Shown here: positions 1 through 5,852 of the stretch, piece after piece | How the letters are laid out: each line of letters opens with the position of its first letter | Numbering within the stretch: position 1 is the first letter of the stretch | Origin: Pseudomonadota bacterium | GTDB taxonomy: Bacteria > Pseudomonadota > Alphaproteobacteria > Rhodospirillales > 2-02-FULL-58-16 | Assembly: GCA_022560215.1 (NCBI GenBank) | Contig: JADFTO010000161.1 | Location: 1 to 6,125, forward strand | Direction of reading: 5' to 3' | DNA length: 6,125 nt | Translations under genes and position numbers: made by a program | The notes under the pieces: generated by a model | What the model saw: the letters and a program-made list of their open reading frames with translations, nothing else | Told to the model about the DNA's origin: nothing | Database searches by the model: none

Positions 1-4
1 ATTA

Positions 5-37
5 ATACCAAAGGTCACTGATAATGACCCCTAGAGA
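5..37 (+). repeat. Left terminal inverted repeat, 33 bp
   Basis: Positions 5-37 are the exact reverse complement of 236-268, 33 of 33 bases. The outer base pair (5/268) may belong to the TAA flanks rather than the element. The repeat is more AT-rich than the interior. Identity over 33 bp suggests either a young insertion or selection to keep the pairing. Confidence 0.95.
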
Positions 38-132
38 TCGCGTATGCGGTCCGTCGGGTAGGAGAAAGGCCGCGGGCGATGCCGGTGCATCGTCAAGGCG
101 TTTCGACGCCCTCCGGCGGTCCGCATACGCGA
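38..132. repeat. Internal arm A of the element (nested inverted repeats)
   Basis: The stem 38-49 / 121-132 is a perfect 12-bp inverted repeat that begins immediately inside the left terminal repeat. After a T/T mismatch it continues as 51-57 / 113-119 with one wobble pair. The tip holds two small hairpins: 77-82 / 87-92 (6 bp, 4-nt loop) and 97-101 / 106-110 (5 bp closing a TTCG tetraloop). Seen directly in the sequence. Whether it folds as RNA or as a DNA cruciform is not known. Confidence 0.8.
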
Positions 133-144
133 CCCGAAGGGCGC

Positions 145-232
145 TCTACCAAGGCTTTCGGACGTCGTCGCGCACGTCTTGCGATGCCCCGCATCGCGGC
201 GACGCACGCTCCTAGCCGAAAACCTTGGTAGA
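145..232. repeat. Internal arm B of the element (nested inverted repeats)
   Basis: The stem 145-161 / 216-232 pairs over 17 bp with a single mismatch (155/222: C-A on the plus strand, G-T on the minus strand). It continues inward as 163-171 / 199-208 with one bulged C at 205, and ends in a perfect 7-bp hairpin at 181-187 / 191-197 with a CCC loop. Together with arm A and the terminal repeats this forms a three-way junction. Confidence 0.8.
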
Positions 233-235
233 CCG

Positions 236-268
236 TCTCTAGGGGTCATTATCAGTGACCTTTGGTAT
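236..268 (-). repeat. Right terminal inverted repeat, 33 bp
   Basis: This is the mirror copy of 5-37 with no mismatch. Its outer end contributes TAT to the hexamer TATAAG at 266-271, so this repeat sits where a promoter for the downstream oxidoreductase would be expected. Confidence 0.95.
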
Positions 269-271
269 AAG
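266..271 (+). promoter_or_regulatory. -10-like hexamer across the right end of the element
   Basis: TATAAG matches the sigma-70 -10 consensus at 5 of 6 positions and straddles the junction of element and host sequence. A start site about 7 bp downstream would give a leader of roughly 15 nt to the ATG at 293. I see no good -35 box at the right distance (around 243-248), so this is a weak prediction. If real, the element supplies part of the promoter of the oxidoreductase-radical SAM pair. Confidence 0.3.
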
Positions 272-292
272 CGGCAGGAATCTCTCTTGCTT

Positions 293-1705
293 ATGAATGA
301 CGGCGAAGCCTGGGACGTGGTGATCTTGGGCGCGGGCCTCGCCGGCCTCACGGCGGGCAATCTGTTGTCCGAGCCGGGCGTGGACGTGCTCGTTATCGAG
401 AGGGAAGAGTCCGTCGGCGGCCTTTCCAGAACCATTGAGCACAACGGATTCAGGTTCGACCTGGGAGGGCACCGGTTCATTACCGAGAACCAGAGGATCG
501 ATGATTTCGTCAAGGACATCCTCGACGGCGATTTTCTGGATGTGGACCGCTCCAGCAAGATCCTCCTGAACGGAAAGTATTTCGACTACCCGTGGAGACT
601 GTTGAACGCGTTCCGGGGCCTGGGCGTCCGCGGAACGTCGGCGATTCTTTTCGATTATTCCGCTGAACGGCTTCGCCGTCTTTTCCGCGACACCGAGATC
701 AAATCGTTCGAGGACGCGATGGTGTGCCGTTTCGGCCGCGCCATGTTCGACATTTTCGTCAAGGAATACAGCGAGAAGGTCTGGGGCATCGAGTGCGGCC
801 TCATGGCCAAGGAATTGGCCGAGTGGCGTATCCAGGGCCTTTCCTTGTGGGTCGCCGCCAGGGACGCGTTGTTCGGCCCCGGCGGCGGCAACGCGCGCAC
901 CCTTGCCCGCAAGTTCCTCTTCCCTCCGTTGGGGATCGGGATGATCGCCGAGGGACTGCGGCGTGGAATCGAAAAAAGCCATCCAGTTCTCACCGGCGTG
1001 CCGGTGGTGCGGGTCAATCATTCCGCCGGTAGGATCGACAGCGTGATGACGCGGCAAGGGGACGAAACCCGTCTCCACCGGGCCGGGGAATTCGTCTCCA
1101 GCATCCCCCTTAACACGCTGCTCCGCCTGTTCGATCCGAAACCGCCCGCCGGGATCCTGGAAGCGGCGGCCGGGCTTCGCTTCCGTGATCTCATGATCGT
1201 AACCGTCATGATCGACCGGCCAAGGGTGACCGACCAGACCTGGATATATGTTCCCGGGCATGAGATACCGTTCGGACGCATTCACGAACCGACAAACTGG
1301 AGCGAAAAAATGGCGCCGCGGGGAAAAACCCTCCTGGTAACGGAGCATTTCTGCTTCCGCCAGGACGATGCCTGGAAGGCCGGTGACGACGCCCTTGTCG
1401 AAGCCACCGTCGCCAGCCTCGAAGACCTGGGATTCATTCAAGGTCACGAGGTGATCGACAGCCTGGTCCTGAGAATCCCCAACGCCTATCCGATTTTAGA
1501 CATCGGCCACGAAGAGAACCGCGGGAAAATCCTCGATTACCTGGACACATTCGTAAACCTGCACGTGATCGGGCGTGGGGGAACGTTCAGGTATCTGAAC
1601 ATGGATCACGCCATGGAATCCGGGATCGCCGTTGCCGAGGAAATCTTGGCCGGAAACAAGGAATCGCGCTCCCGGAGCCGCGGTGGCGCGGAAGCGCATC
1701 GATGA
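293..1705 (+). CDS. FAD-dependent oxidoreductase (protoporphyrinogen oxidase / UDP-galactopyranose mutase-like)
   Basis: The 470-residue product opens with a Rossmann dinucleotide-binding motif, GAGLAG at residues 13-18, with E36 ending the second strand to hold the FAD ribose. The GG-containing stretch of residues 42-62 (VGGLSR, then FDLGGHRF) follows. Mid-protein RFGR, EKVWGI and GLSL and the C-terminal GRGGTFRYLNMDHAMESG (from residue 427) match flavoproteins of the amine oxidase superfamily often annotated as protoporphyrinogen oxidase-like or UGM-like and frequent in polysaccharide clusters. Length is normal and the gene appears intact. The last 18 or so residues are a basic tail. ATG 293 was chosen because the Rossmann fold follows at once; in-frame TTG 287 is better spaced from AGGAA (276-280), and the upstream in-frame ATG at 179 lies inside the MITE-like element. 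The stop overlaps the next start by ATGA. True heme-pathway HemY function is unlikely in this context; the substrate is unknown. Confidence 0.9.
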   Translation: MNDGEAWDVVILGAGLAGLTAGNLLSEPGVDVLVIEREESVGGLSRTIEHNGFRFDLGGHRFITENQRIDDFVKDILDGDFLDVDRSSKILLNGKYFDYPWRLLNAFRGLGVRGTSAILFDYSAERLRRLFRDTEIKSFEDAMVCRFGRAMFDIFVKEYSEKVWGIECGLMAKELAEWRIQGLSLWVAARDALFGPGGGNARTLARKFLFPPLGIGMIAEGLRRGIEKSHPVLTGVPVVRVNHSAGRIDSVMTRQGDETRLHRAGEFVSSIPLNTLLRLFDPKPPAGILEAAAGLRFRDLMIVTVMIDRPRVTDQTWIYVPGHEIPFGRIHEPTNWSEKMAPRGKTLLVTEHFCFRQDDAWKAGDDALVEATVASLEDLGFIQGHEVIDSLVLRIPNAYPILDIGHEENRGKILDYLDTFVNLHVIGRGGTFRYLNMDHAMESGIAVAEEILAGNKESRSRSRGGAEAHR

Positions 1706-3177
1706 AATGTGTCCTGATCATTCCGGCATGGTCGCCCGGGGAGATATTTCCGGCCGGGACCGCCGGTTCGCAGATCAATTACTGGCAGCCCCTCGGAATC
1801 CTTTACGTGGGGGCCACCCTTCTCGAGGCCGGTCACGAGGTGGAGTTCCTCGACGGCTCGTTCCTGACCCACGAGGCCATACTGCGCCGCGTCGGCCAAT
1901 TGAAACCCGACTTCGCCGGCATCTATTCAACCACCTTCGGCTGGCCGACGGCGGCGAGGACGGCGGCCGACATCAAGGCGTTGGACCGGGGGATATGGAC
2001 CTCCGTCGGCGGACCCTATCCGACGGCGGCCCGGGACCGGTGTTTGGGCGACGGGTGCGAGGGAATCGACGCGGTCGTCGTCGGCGAGGGAGAGGAAACG
2101 GTCGTTGCAATCCTGGACAGACTGCGGACGGCAAAGGACATGGCCGGAATACCGGGTGTGATTTTCAGGAAAAACGGGAGGATCGTCAGCAATCCGCCGA
2201 GACCCCTGATCGAAGACCTGGACGGACTGCCCTTCCCGGCCCGCGAACTGTTGGGCGACAGAAGCCGCTACATCCCGGCTCCGGCCACCTACAAAAGAAA
2301 ACCGGTAGCCGTCATCATCACCTCGAGGGGATGCGACCGGCGCTGCATCTTCTGTTTCCAGATGGACAAGGAGAGAAAGAGCGGAACCCGGGGCGTCCGT
2401 TTTCGCAGCGTCGAAAACGTGCTGGAGGAGATCGAGCTGTGTCTGCGCCAAGGCTACCGCGAAATCAAGTTCATCGACGATTCCCTTGCCTCCGACTATG
2501 GACGGGTCCTGCGGCTCACCGGCGAGATAAAGCGCCGCCGGCTCGACTTTACTTGGTTCGCTTCGGTCTGCGCCAACCAGGCGGACAAACCCTTGCTCCA
2601 GGCGATGAAGGACGCCGGATGTTGGGCCGTCCTGATCGGCGGCGAAAGCGGCGTGCAGAGAAACCTCGACACCATCCGCAAGGGCGTCACCCTCGAGCGC
2701 ATACGCGATGCCGTGCGCGCGGCCAAAGAGGTGGGACTGCGGGTGAGCGTGCCGTTCATCTTCGGTATCCCCGGAGAGACCTTCGAAGACGCCCTCGAAA
2801 CCATCGACTTCGCCGTCGAGCTGGATCCCGACCTGGCCAACTTTCACGCTATCACGCCGTTCCCCGGAACCCCCCTCCACGACAACGTGGAGGAATACGG
2901 CGTTCTTTCCGGCGACCTCCGCGACTTCACCTATCAGGGCGCGGCGTTCGTTCCCCACACCATGACCCGGAACCAGATTCTCGAGGCCCGGCGGTTGGCT
3001 TTCCGCAGGTTCTATTCCCGGCCCTCGTTCCTCTTCCGCAGATTGTTGCAAATACGGACCTGGAACGACTGCGTGACGGCGCTCGCCGGCCTCAGGAGTC
3101 TGTTCTGGATTTGGGCGGACAAGATGCTGTTCCGGCGCCGGAAACCGCACGCCCCGGCCGAGCACCGCATACATTAA
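1702..3177 (+). CDS. Cobalamin-binding-type (class B) radical SAM enzyme
   Basis: The 491-residue product has an N-terminal B12-binding-like Rossmann domain (about 1-150: KCVLIIPAW, PLGILYVGATLLEAGHEV, VVVGEGEE at 126-132). A radical SAM barrel follows, with the cluster motif CDRRCIFC (C211, C215, C218; CX3CX2C), the segment IGGESG (312-317), GIPGET (355-360) and TPFPGTPL (385-392). This order is that of the B12-radical SAM family, which includes class B methylases and BchE-like cyclases. The lower-axial DxHxxG motif is absent; DGSFLT (51-56) occupies that place, as in many family members. The C-terminal about 80 residues are basic with aromatic and hydrophobic patches. The start overlaps the oxidoreductase stop (ATGA), with GGAAG at 1690-1694 as a weak ribosome site, so the two are probably co-translated. 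The 3' end overlaps the convergent gene by 86 bp. Reaction and substrate are not identifiable. Confidence 0.9.
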   Translation: MKCVLIIPAWSPGEIFPAGTAGSQINYWQPLGILYVGATLLEAGHEVEFLDGSFLTHEAILRRVGQLKPDFAGIYSTTFGWPTAARTAADIKALDRGIWTSVGGPYPTAARDRCLGDGCEGIDAVVVGEGEETVVAILDRLRTAKDMAGIPGVIFRKNGRIVSNPPRPLIEDLDGLPFPARELLGDRSRYIPAPATYKRKPVAVIITSRGCDRRCIFCFQMDKERKSGTRGVRFRSVENVLEEIELCLRQGYREIKFIDDSLASDYGRVLRLTGEIKRRRLDFTWFASVCANQADKPLLQAMKDAGCWAVLIGGESGVQRNLDTIRKGVTLERIRDAVRAAKEVGLRVSVPFIFGIPGETFEDALETIDFAVELDPDLANFHAITPFPGTPLHDNVEEYGVLSGDLRDFTYQGAAFVPHTMTRNQILEARRLAFRRFYSRPSFLFRRLLQIRTWNDCVTALAGLRSLFWIWADKMLFRRRKPHAPAEHRIH

Positions 3178-4258
3178 GATATTCCCTGAAAAGCGCCGGA
3201 TATAGCCTCGGATTGAAAAGGATGTTCATGATGAAGTGGCATTCGTGGGTGCAGTGGCAGGCGCCGTCGGCGATAGGTTCCAGCACCGCCCTCGCCCGTT
3301 CAGAGCGCAGCAGCCTTGCCACGTCGTGGTCATGGTCCCTGACGTTTCCGAAACCCGTCGTCAGGATTTCGCAGGGGTAAACCTCGCCTGTTTCCGTCAG
3401 CACCAGGTTCAGCCTTCCCGAATAACAGGGGACCAGCCTGCGTCCGGCGGCCAGGGTCCGGTAGATCAGCCGGCGCTGCAGGATGTCCTGCGCGGCCTTG
3501 AGACGGGCGCCCGGGAATCTGTGGACTGGGGAAGTCCCGTTCCTCAGGTTTCGTTGCAAGCGGTCCATGACGTTCCGGTATTTTTCGACGTCGATCTTCT
3601 TGTAACTTTCATCGCGGAGATTGCCGCGAATCACCGAGATCGTATGGGTGCCCCTGGCATCGAGGCCGGCGATAAAATCGATGATCTCGTCCATCTTGTC
3701 CTGGTTCTGGGAGCAGAAGACGGTGTTGACGCCCAACTCGAAGTTGGGATAGCGCTCGAGAAGCTGGCCCAGCAGCCGGTGGGTTTCCATGGCCTTGTCG
3801 AAGCCTCCGGGTGTTTGGCGCAGCGCGTCGTGATCTGCGCCGATACCATCGACCGAGACCTTGACGACGATCACGCTTTTCGGGCAGCGCCGGAGAATCC
3901 GCTCGGTCTGATCCCGTATCACTTCCGGCAACAGTCCGTTGGTTGGAAACAGCATGACCGGCGGTCTGTTCTGGTCGTGGAAGATGGCGCTGGTTTCCAC
4001 GAGTTCATCGTGCAGGAAAACCTCGCCGCCCGAAAAGGCGACCCACAACAGCGGCCCCAGGGACCGGGAGACCTTGCGAACCTCGTCCAATGTCAGGGTC
4101 TCGCCATTGCCCGCGGCGCCAATGCCATCCGTGCTTCTCAAATAGAAACACCAGGGGCACCTGGCGTTGCATTTCCGGGTGACGAAGTAGGTCAACTGGA
4201 TCGGCCGCCGTTTGAGGAAGATCGACGGAATGTGCCGCAGGGGTGAATACATGGTCAT
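3092..4258 (-). CDS. Radical SAM protein with SPASM-like C-terminal cluster domain
   Basis: The 388-residue product has the radical SAM motif CNARCPWC (C30, C34, C37), the SAM-binding segment FSGGE (75-79), and FPTNG and VKVSVDG at the expected barrel positions. The C-terminus has the opening of a SPASM domain: C278, then G291 and C296 spaced CX12GX4C, followed by GNVRDHD. It ends in an unusual tight group C334-H-C336-T-H-E-C340 followed by NILFNP, with C364 further on. SPASM domains bind auxiliary 4Fe-4S clusters in peptide- and sugar-modifying enzymes; this one deviates from the standard seven-cysteine spacing, so cluster number is uncertain. ATG 4258 overlaps the glycosyltransferase stop by ATGA and has GAGGA (plus-strand 4264-4268) 5 nt upstream. 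Residues 361-388 are encoded in the overlap with the convergent gene and look low in conservation value. No RiPP precursor is visible nearby, so a glycan or lipid substrate is the better guess. Confidence 0.88.
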   Translation of the reverse strand: MTMYSPLRHIPSIFLKRRPIQLTYFVTRKCNARCPWCFYLRSTDGIGAAGNGETLTLDEVRKVSRSLGPLLWVAFSGGEVFLHDELVETSAIFHDQNRPPVMLFPTNGLLPEVIRDQTERILRRCPKSVIVVKVSVDGIGADHDALRQTPGGFDKAMETHRLLGQLLERYPNFELGVNTVFCSQNQDKMDEIIDFIAGLDARGTHTISVIRGNLRDESYKKIDVEKYRNVMDRLQRNLRNGTSPVHRFPGARLKAAQDILQRRLIYRTLAAGRRLVPCYSGRLNLVLTETGEVYPCEILTTGFGNVRDHDHDVARLLRSERARAVLEPIADGACHCTHECHFIMNILFNPRLYPALFREYLNVCGARPGRAVSGAGTASCPPKSRTDS

Positions 4259-5247
4259 CCGTGTCCTCGCCGACAGAGATAGCGCAACAGGCCGGCGAAG
4301 CCGCCGGCGCCGACGGCCAGCGGATAGAGGAAGAGATAATACGCCGTTGCCGCCGCCGCGAACACGGTCCCTCCACCTTTATGGAACGCCATCACCAGGT
4401 TTCGGCTCACCCATAGACTCGCCGCTATCGGCAGCGCCGTCAGATAGAGGAACAGGGGATCGCGGAAAATGACAAACGATAGCAGGAGGATGACGTTGAT
4501 AGCGTAGAACCCCACGGTTGTTTTCAATTCCGTCGACGCCGTTCCGGAATCGGCGAAGATGTCCCTGTTGGCAATGGAATAGACGGTCCAGTTCATGGAC
4601 TTGAAGACGGCGTTGCGGAGCGACCGGTAGAGGGAAAAGTTGAAGATGTGCCGGACCTGAAGACGGGGATTGATGATAATGCGGCACCCCGCCCGGCGCA
4701 GCCTGTGGCTGAACTCCACATCCTCGGCCACCGGCAGGAAGTCCTCTGGAAAACCCTGGTTTTCCTTGAACGTATCGGCGGCGATGACCATGGCGTGGGC
4801 GGCCGCGTAGTCGGCGTTATCGGCTTTCTTGCATTCCGAATAATTGATGAAGATGGATTGGAAACTGTTGAAGAACCCCCGGTCATGCGGTTCTTGGGTA
4901 TAGGTGCCGCCGATGATGGTGCCGGGACCGTGTGATGAAAAGGCCTCGGCGGCGATGGCGAGCGTGTCCTCTTCCACAAGGCAATCGGCGTCGGTAAAGA
5001 AAAGAACGTCGCCCCGGCTGTGCGCGGCGCCGGTGTTCCGCGCCCTCGACGCTCCGCCATGCTCCCCGAGGCTGATCAGCTTGCACGGAAACCGTTTGAT
5101 CACCTCGATTGACCTGTCTTCGGAATGGTCGTCGACGACGATCACCTCGAAGGACTCGCACTTGGAGGCATGGGCCGCTTCCAGGCACAGCCCGATCGTC
5201 GCCTCGCCGTTACGGTTGGGGATTATTAAGGAGATAAATGGCGCCAT
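4255..5247 (-). CDS. Family 2 (GT-A) glycosyltransferase with C-terminal membrane segments
   Basis: The 330-residue product begins FISLIIPNRNGEATIG, the classic GT2 first strand. It continues with VVDDHSED (D39-D40, nucleotide binding), ASRARNTG (66-73), the metal-binding DAD at 86-88 (FFTDADC) and AEDVEFSHRLRRAG (174-187, ED acceptor/catalytic-base motif). About residues 245-281 and 293-322 are hydrophobic and probably form two to four membrane helices, tethering the enzyme to the inner membrane, where it may act on a lipid-linked acceptor. Donor sugar and acceptor are unknown. It heads a minus-strand pair with the SPASM-like radical SAM gene (ATGA overlap). The start has only a weak AGG upstream, but the GT2 fold starts within a few residues, so the N-terminus is well fixed. 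Dolichol-phosphate mannose synthase-like activity is an alternative reading. Confidence 0.9.
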   Translation of the reverse strand: MAPFISLIIPNRNGEATIGLCLEAAHASKCESFEVIVVDDHSEDRSIEVIKRFPCKLISLGEHGGASRARNTGAAHSRGDVLFFTDADCLVEEDTLAIAAEAFSSHGPGTIIGGTYTQEPHDRGFFNSFQSIFINYSECKKADNADYAAAHAMVIAADTFKENQGFPEDFLPVAEDVEFSHRLRRAGCRIIINPRLQVRHIFNFSLYRSLRNAVFKSMNWTVYSIANRDIFADSGTASTELKTTVGFYAINVILLLSFVIFRDPLFLYLTALPIAASLWVSRNLVMAFHKGGGTVFAAAATAYYLFLYPLAVGAGGFAGLLRYLCRRGHG

Positions 5248-5260
5248 CGACCTATGACGC

Positions 5261-5324
5261 CGATGCTATAGGAGCCGGTGTGGGTTGCCAACAGCGGCGG
5301 CCACGGCAAGGCGGCGTAGCATCG
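5261..5324. repeat. Imperfect inverted repeat between the secreted protein and the glycosyltransferase
   Basis: The 8-bp arms 5261-5268 and 5317-5324 are exact reverse complements, and a 5-bp pair (5285-5289 / 5305-5309) lies between them. It occupies most of the 81-bp gap between two same-strand genes. There is no T-run after it, so it is not a clear intrinsic terminator. It could be an attenuating hairpin, an operator or chance in GC-rich DNA. Confidence 0.3.
5265..5291 (-). promoter_or_regulatory. Possible sigma-70-type promoter for the glycosyltransferase pair
   Basis: On the minus strand TTGGCA (plus 5286-5291, 5/6 to consensus) is followed after 15 bp by TATAGC (plus 5265-5270, 4/6). 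Transcription would start about 10 nt before the ATG, a very short leader. The spacing is shorter than ideal, so this is tentative. Confidence 0.3.
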
Positions 5325-5328
5325 ACGC

Positions 5329-5601
5329 TCAGTAGTAGGAGGGGGGCCGTTCCTTGTCGGCCTTGAGGATGTCGAGAGCCTTGGCCAGCATCGCCACCGC
5401 TTCGGCGTGCTTGCCGGCCTTGTGCAAGGCCTCGCCGTCGAAGCGCGAGGCCATGACTTCGGTATACTGATCGACGCTCAGATCGGGACCCGCGGCCAAC
5501 GTCTTGTCTATGACGGCAACGTCGCTCGGGCAGCGAAAGGCCAACGCAGGCGCGCTAAGCAGAACCAACGCACCGGCGACTGCCAGGATACGAGTTTTCA
5601 C
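5329..5601 (-). CDS. Small secreted protein of unknown function
   Basis: The 90-residue product has a textbook Sec signal peptide: MKTR, a hydrophobic core AVAGALVLLSAPALA, and predicted cleavage after residue 21. The roughly 69-residue mature part starts FRCPSD and has one cysteine (C24). It is mostly helical in appearance, with a segment GEALHKAGKHAEAVAMLAKA (56-75) that resembles half of a TPR hairpin. It ends in a polar tail ERPPSYY. The GTG start at 5601 was preferred over ATG 5625 because AAGGAGG lies 5 nt before it and the signal peptide then begins correctly. I have an impression of similar short periplasmic FRCPxD proteins in proteobacteria, but recognise no assigned function. It lies 81 bp upstream of the glycosyltransferase on the same strand and is probably not part of that pathway. 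Confidence 0.82.
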   Translation of the reverse strand: MKTRILAVAGALVLLSAPALAFRCPSDVAVIDKTLAAGPDLSVDQYTEVMASRFDGEALHKAGKHAEAVAMLAKALDILKADKERPPSYY

Positions 5602-5606
5602 GGTCG

Positions 5607-5613
5607 CCTCCTT
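5607..5613 (-). promoter_or_regulatory. Strong ribosome binding site that fixes a GTG start
   Basis: Minus-strand AAGGAGG, 5 nt before the GTG at 5601. It is the best Shine-Dalgarno match in the window. It lies downstream of ATG 5625, which therefore cannot use it. Confidence 0.85.
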
Positions 5614-5620
5614 GATAAAA

Positions 5621-5648
5621 ACCATATTCCTCGGAACACCCGGGACAA
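5621..5648 (-). promoter_or_regulatory. Possible promoter of the small secreted protein
   Basis: On the minus strand TTGTCC (plus 5643-5648, 4/6) and TATGGT (plus 5621-5626, 4/6) are spaced 16 bp apart and sit just upstream of the ribosome site. Position and spacing are good, but both hexamers are degenerate. Confidence 0.3.
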
Positions 5649-5806
5649 CCAGCAGATACCATCCCGACGGGGGCGGCGGGAAGCCGCGCCAGCACCCCTG
5701 CGGCGCACCCCATCGTTTGCGGGGGCGGAACGGGATTCCTCTTTTGATCCGGGATTTCCCAGATACCCTTCAAATCGGCTCCAACCCTACCCAAATCCCA
5801 CCACCA
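5649..5806. other. Divergent intergenic stretch without a recognised gene
   Basis: Between the secreted protein and the stress-protein remnant I find no convincing gene on either strand. The open frames here have unnatural composition and are interrupted. The DNA is G-run/C-run rich at 5660-5735 and then becomes less GC-rich. It may hold degraded upstream coding sequence of the remnant, but none reads as the N-terminal half of a universal stress protein. Confidence 0.4.
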
Positions 5807-5852
5807 TTGGAACTGTCTTCCCTCCGCGGCGGCCCGACAAGCCAGCTGGGCA

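Larger units (their letters stand above)
6..267. mobile_element. MITE-like self-complementary element with long terminal inverted repeats, no transposase
   Basis: The 262-bp stretch starts TACCAAAGG and ends CCTTTGGTA, with perfect inverted ends. The trinucleotide TAA lies directly outside both ends (3-5 and 268-270), which fits a short target-site duplication. A TA duplication, as made by IS630/Tc1-mariner-type enzymes, is equally possible because TA is the first and last dinucleotide. The interior is GC-rich and folds into two long arms (38-132 and 145-232), giving a three-way junction when the ends pair. No convincing protein is encoded: the short reading frames inside are arginine-rich and lack a start context. 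Lack of a transposase, small size and perfect ends are the usual marks of a non-autonomous MITE moved in trans. The family cannot be named from one copy. A structured intergenic repeat of the ERIC/RUP kind is the main alternative. Confidence 0.75.

Noticed and set aside
24..215. Possible small protein encoded inside the left-edge element
   Set aside because: Composition is dictated by the inverted repeats, it lacks a ribosome site, and the stop falls in arm B.
38..232. tRNA-like cloverleaf reading of the three-way fold
   Set aside because: Arms are far too long, and there is no anticodon-loop or T-loop consensus and no CCA end.
31..558. Minus-strand frame running from the first gene into the element
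   Set aside because: It spans the element boundary and is antisense to the Rossmann domain of the oxidoreductase.
239..1447. Long minus-strand open frame (402 codons) opposite the oxidoreductase
   Set aside because: It is antisense to a gene with unmistakable FAD motifs, has no recognisable domain and reflects codon bias of GC-rich DNA.
293..1705. Calling the oxidoreductase hemY or glf
   Set aside because: Fold-level similarity only; the context is not heme synthesis, and the sequence resembles the broader polysaccharide-locus group rather than either defined enzyme.
3130..3143. 14-bp perfect palindrome as a bidirectional terminator
   Set aside because: No loop and no T-run on either side, and it lies inside both coding sequences.
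1927..3174. Long minus-strand open frame (415 codons) opposite the B12-type radical SAM gene
   Set aside because: Shadow frame with low-complexity Pro/Gly/Arg/Glu composition; the plus strand has the CX3CX2C motif and full domain order.
1632..3380. Plus-strand 582-codon frame overlapping the radical SAM gene
   Set aside because: Extremely arginine- and proline-rich, typical of an out-of-frame reading of GC-rich coding DNA, and it overlaps two supported genes.
3236..4246. Plus-strand 336-codon frame opposite the SPASM-like gene
   Set aside because: No domain signal; the opposite strand carries all radical SAM motifs.
3092..4258. Naming the minus-strand radical SAM gene hpnH or a RiPP maturase
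   Set aside because: The N-terminus does not resemble HpnH as I know it, and no precursor peptide gene is visible nearby.
5660..5735. GC-rich short repeats near the divergent intergenic region as a CRISPR or regulatory array
   Set aside because: Repeats are only 6-8 bases with no regular spacing, as expected by chance in GC-rich sequence.
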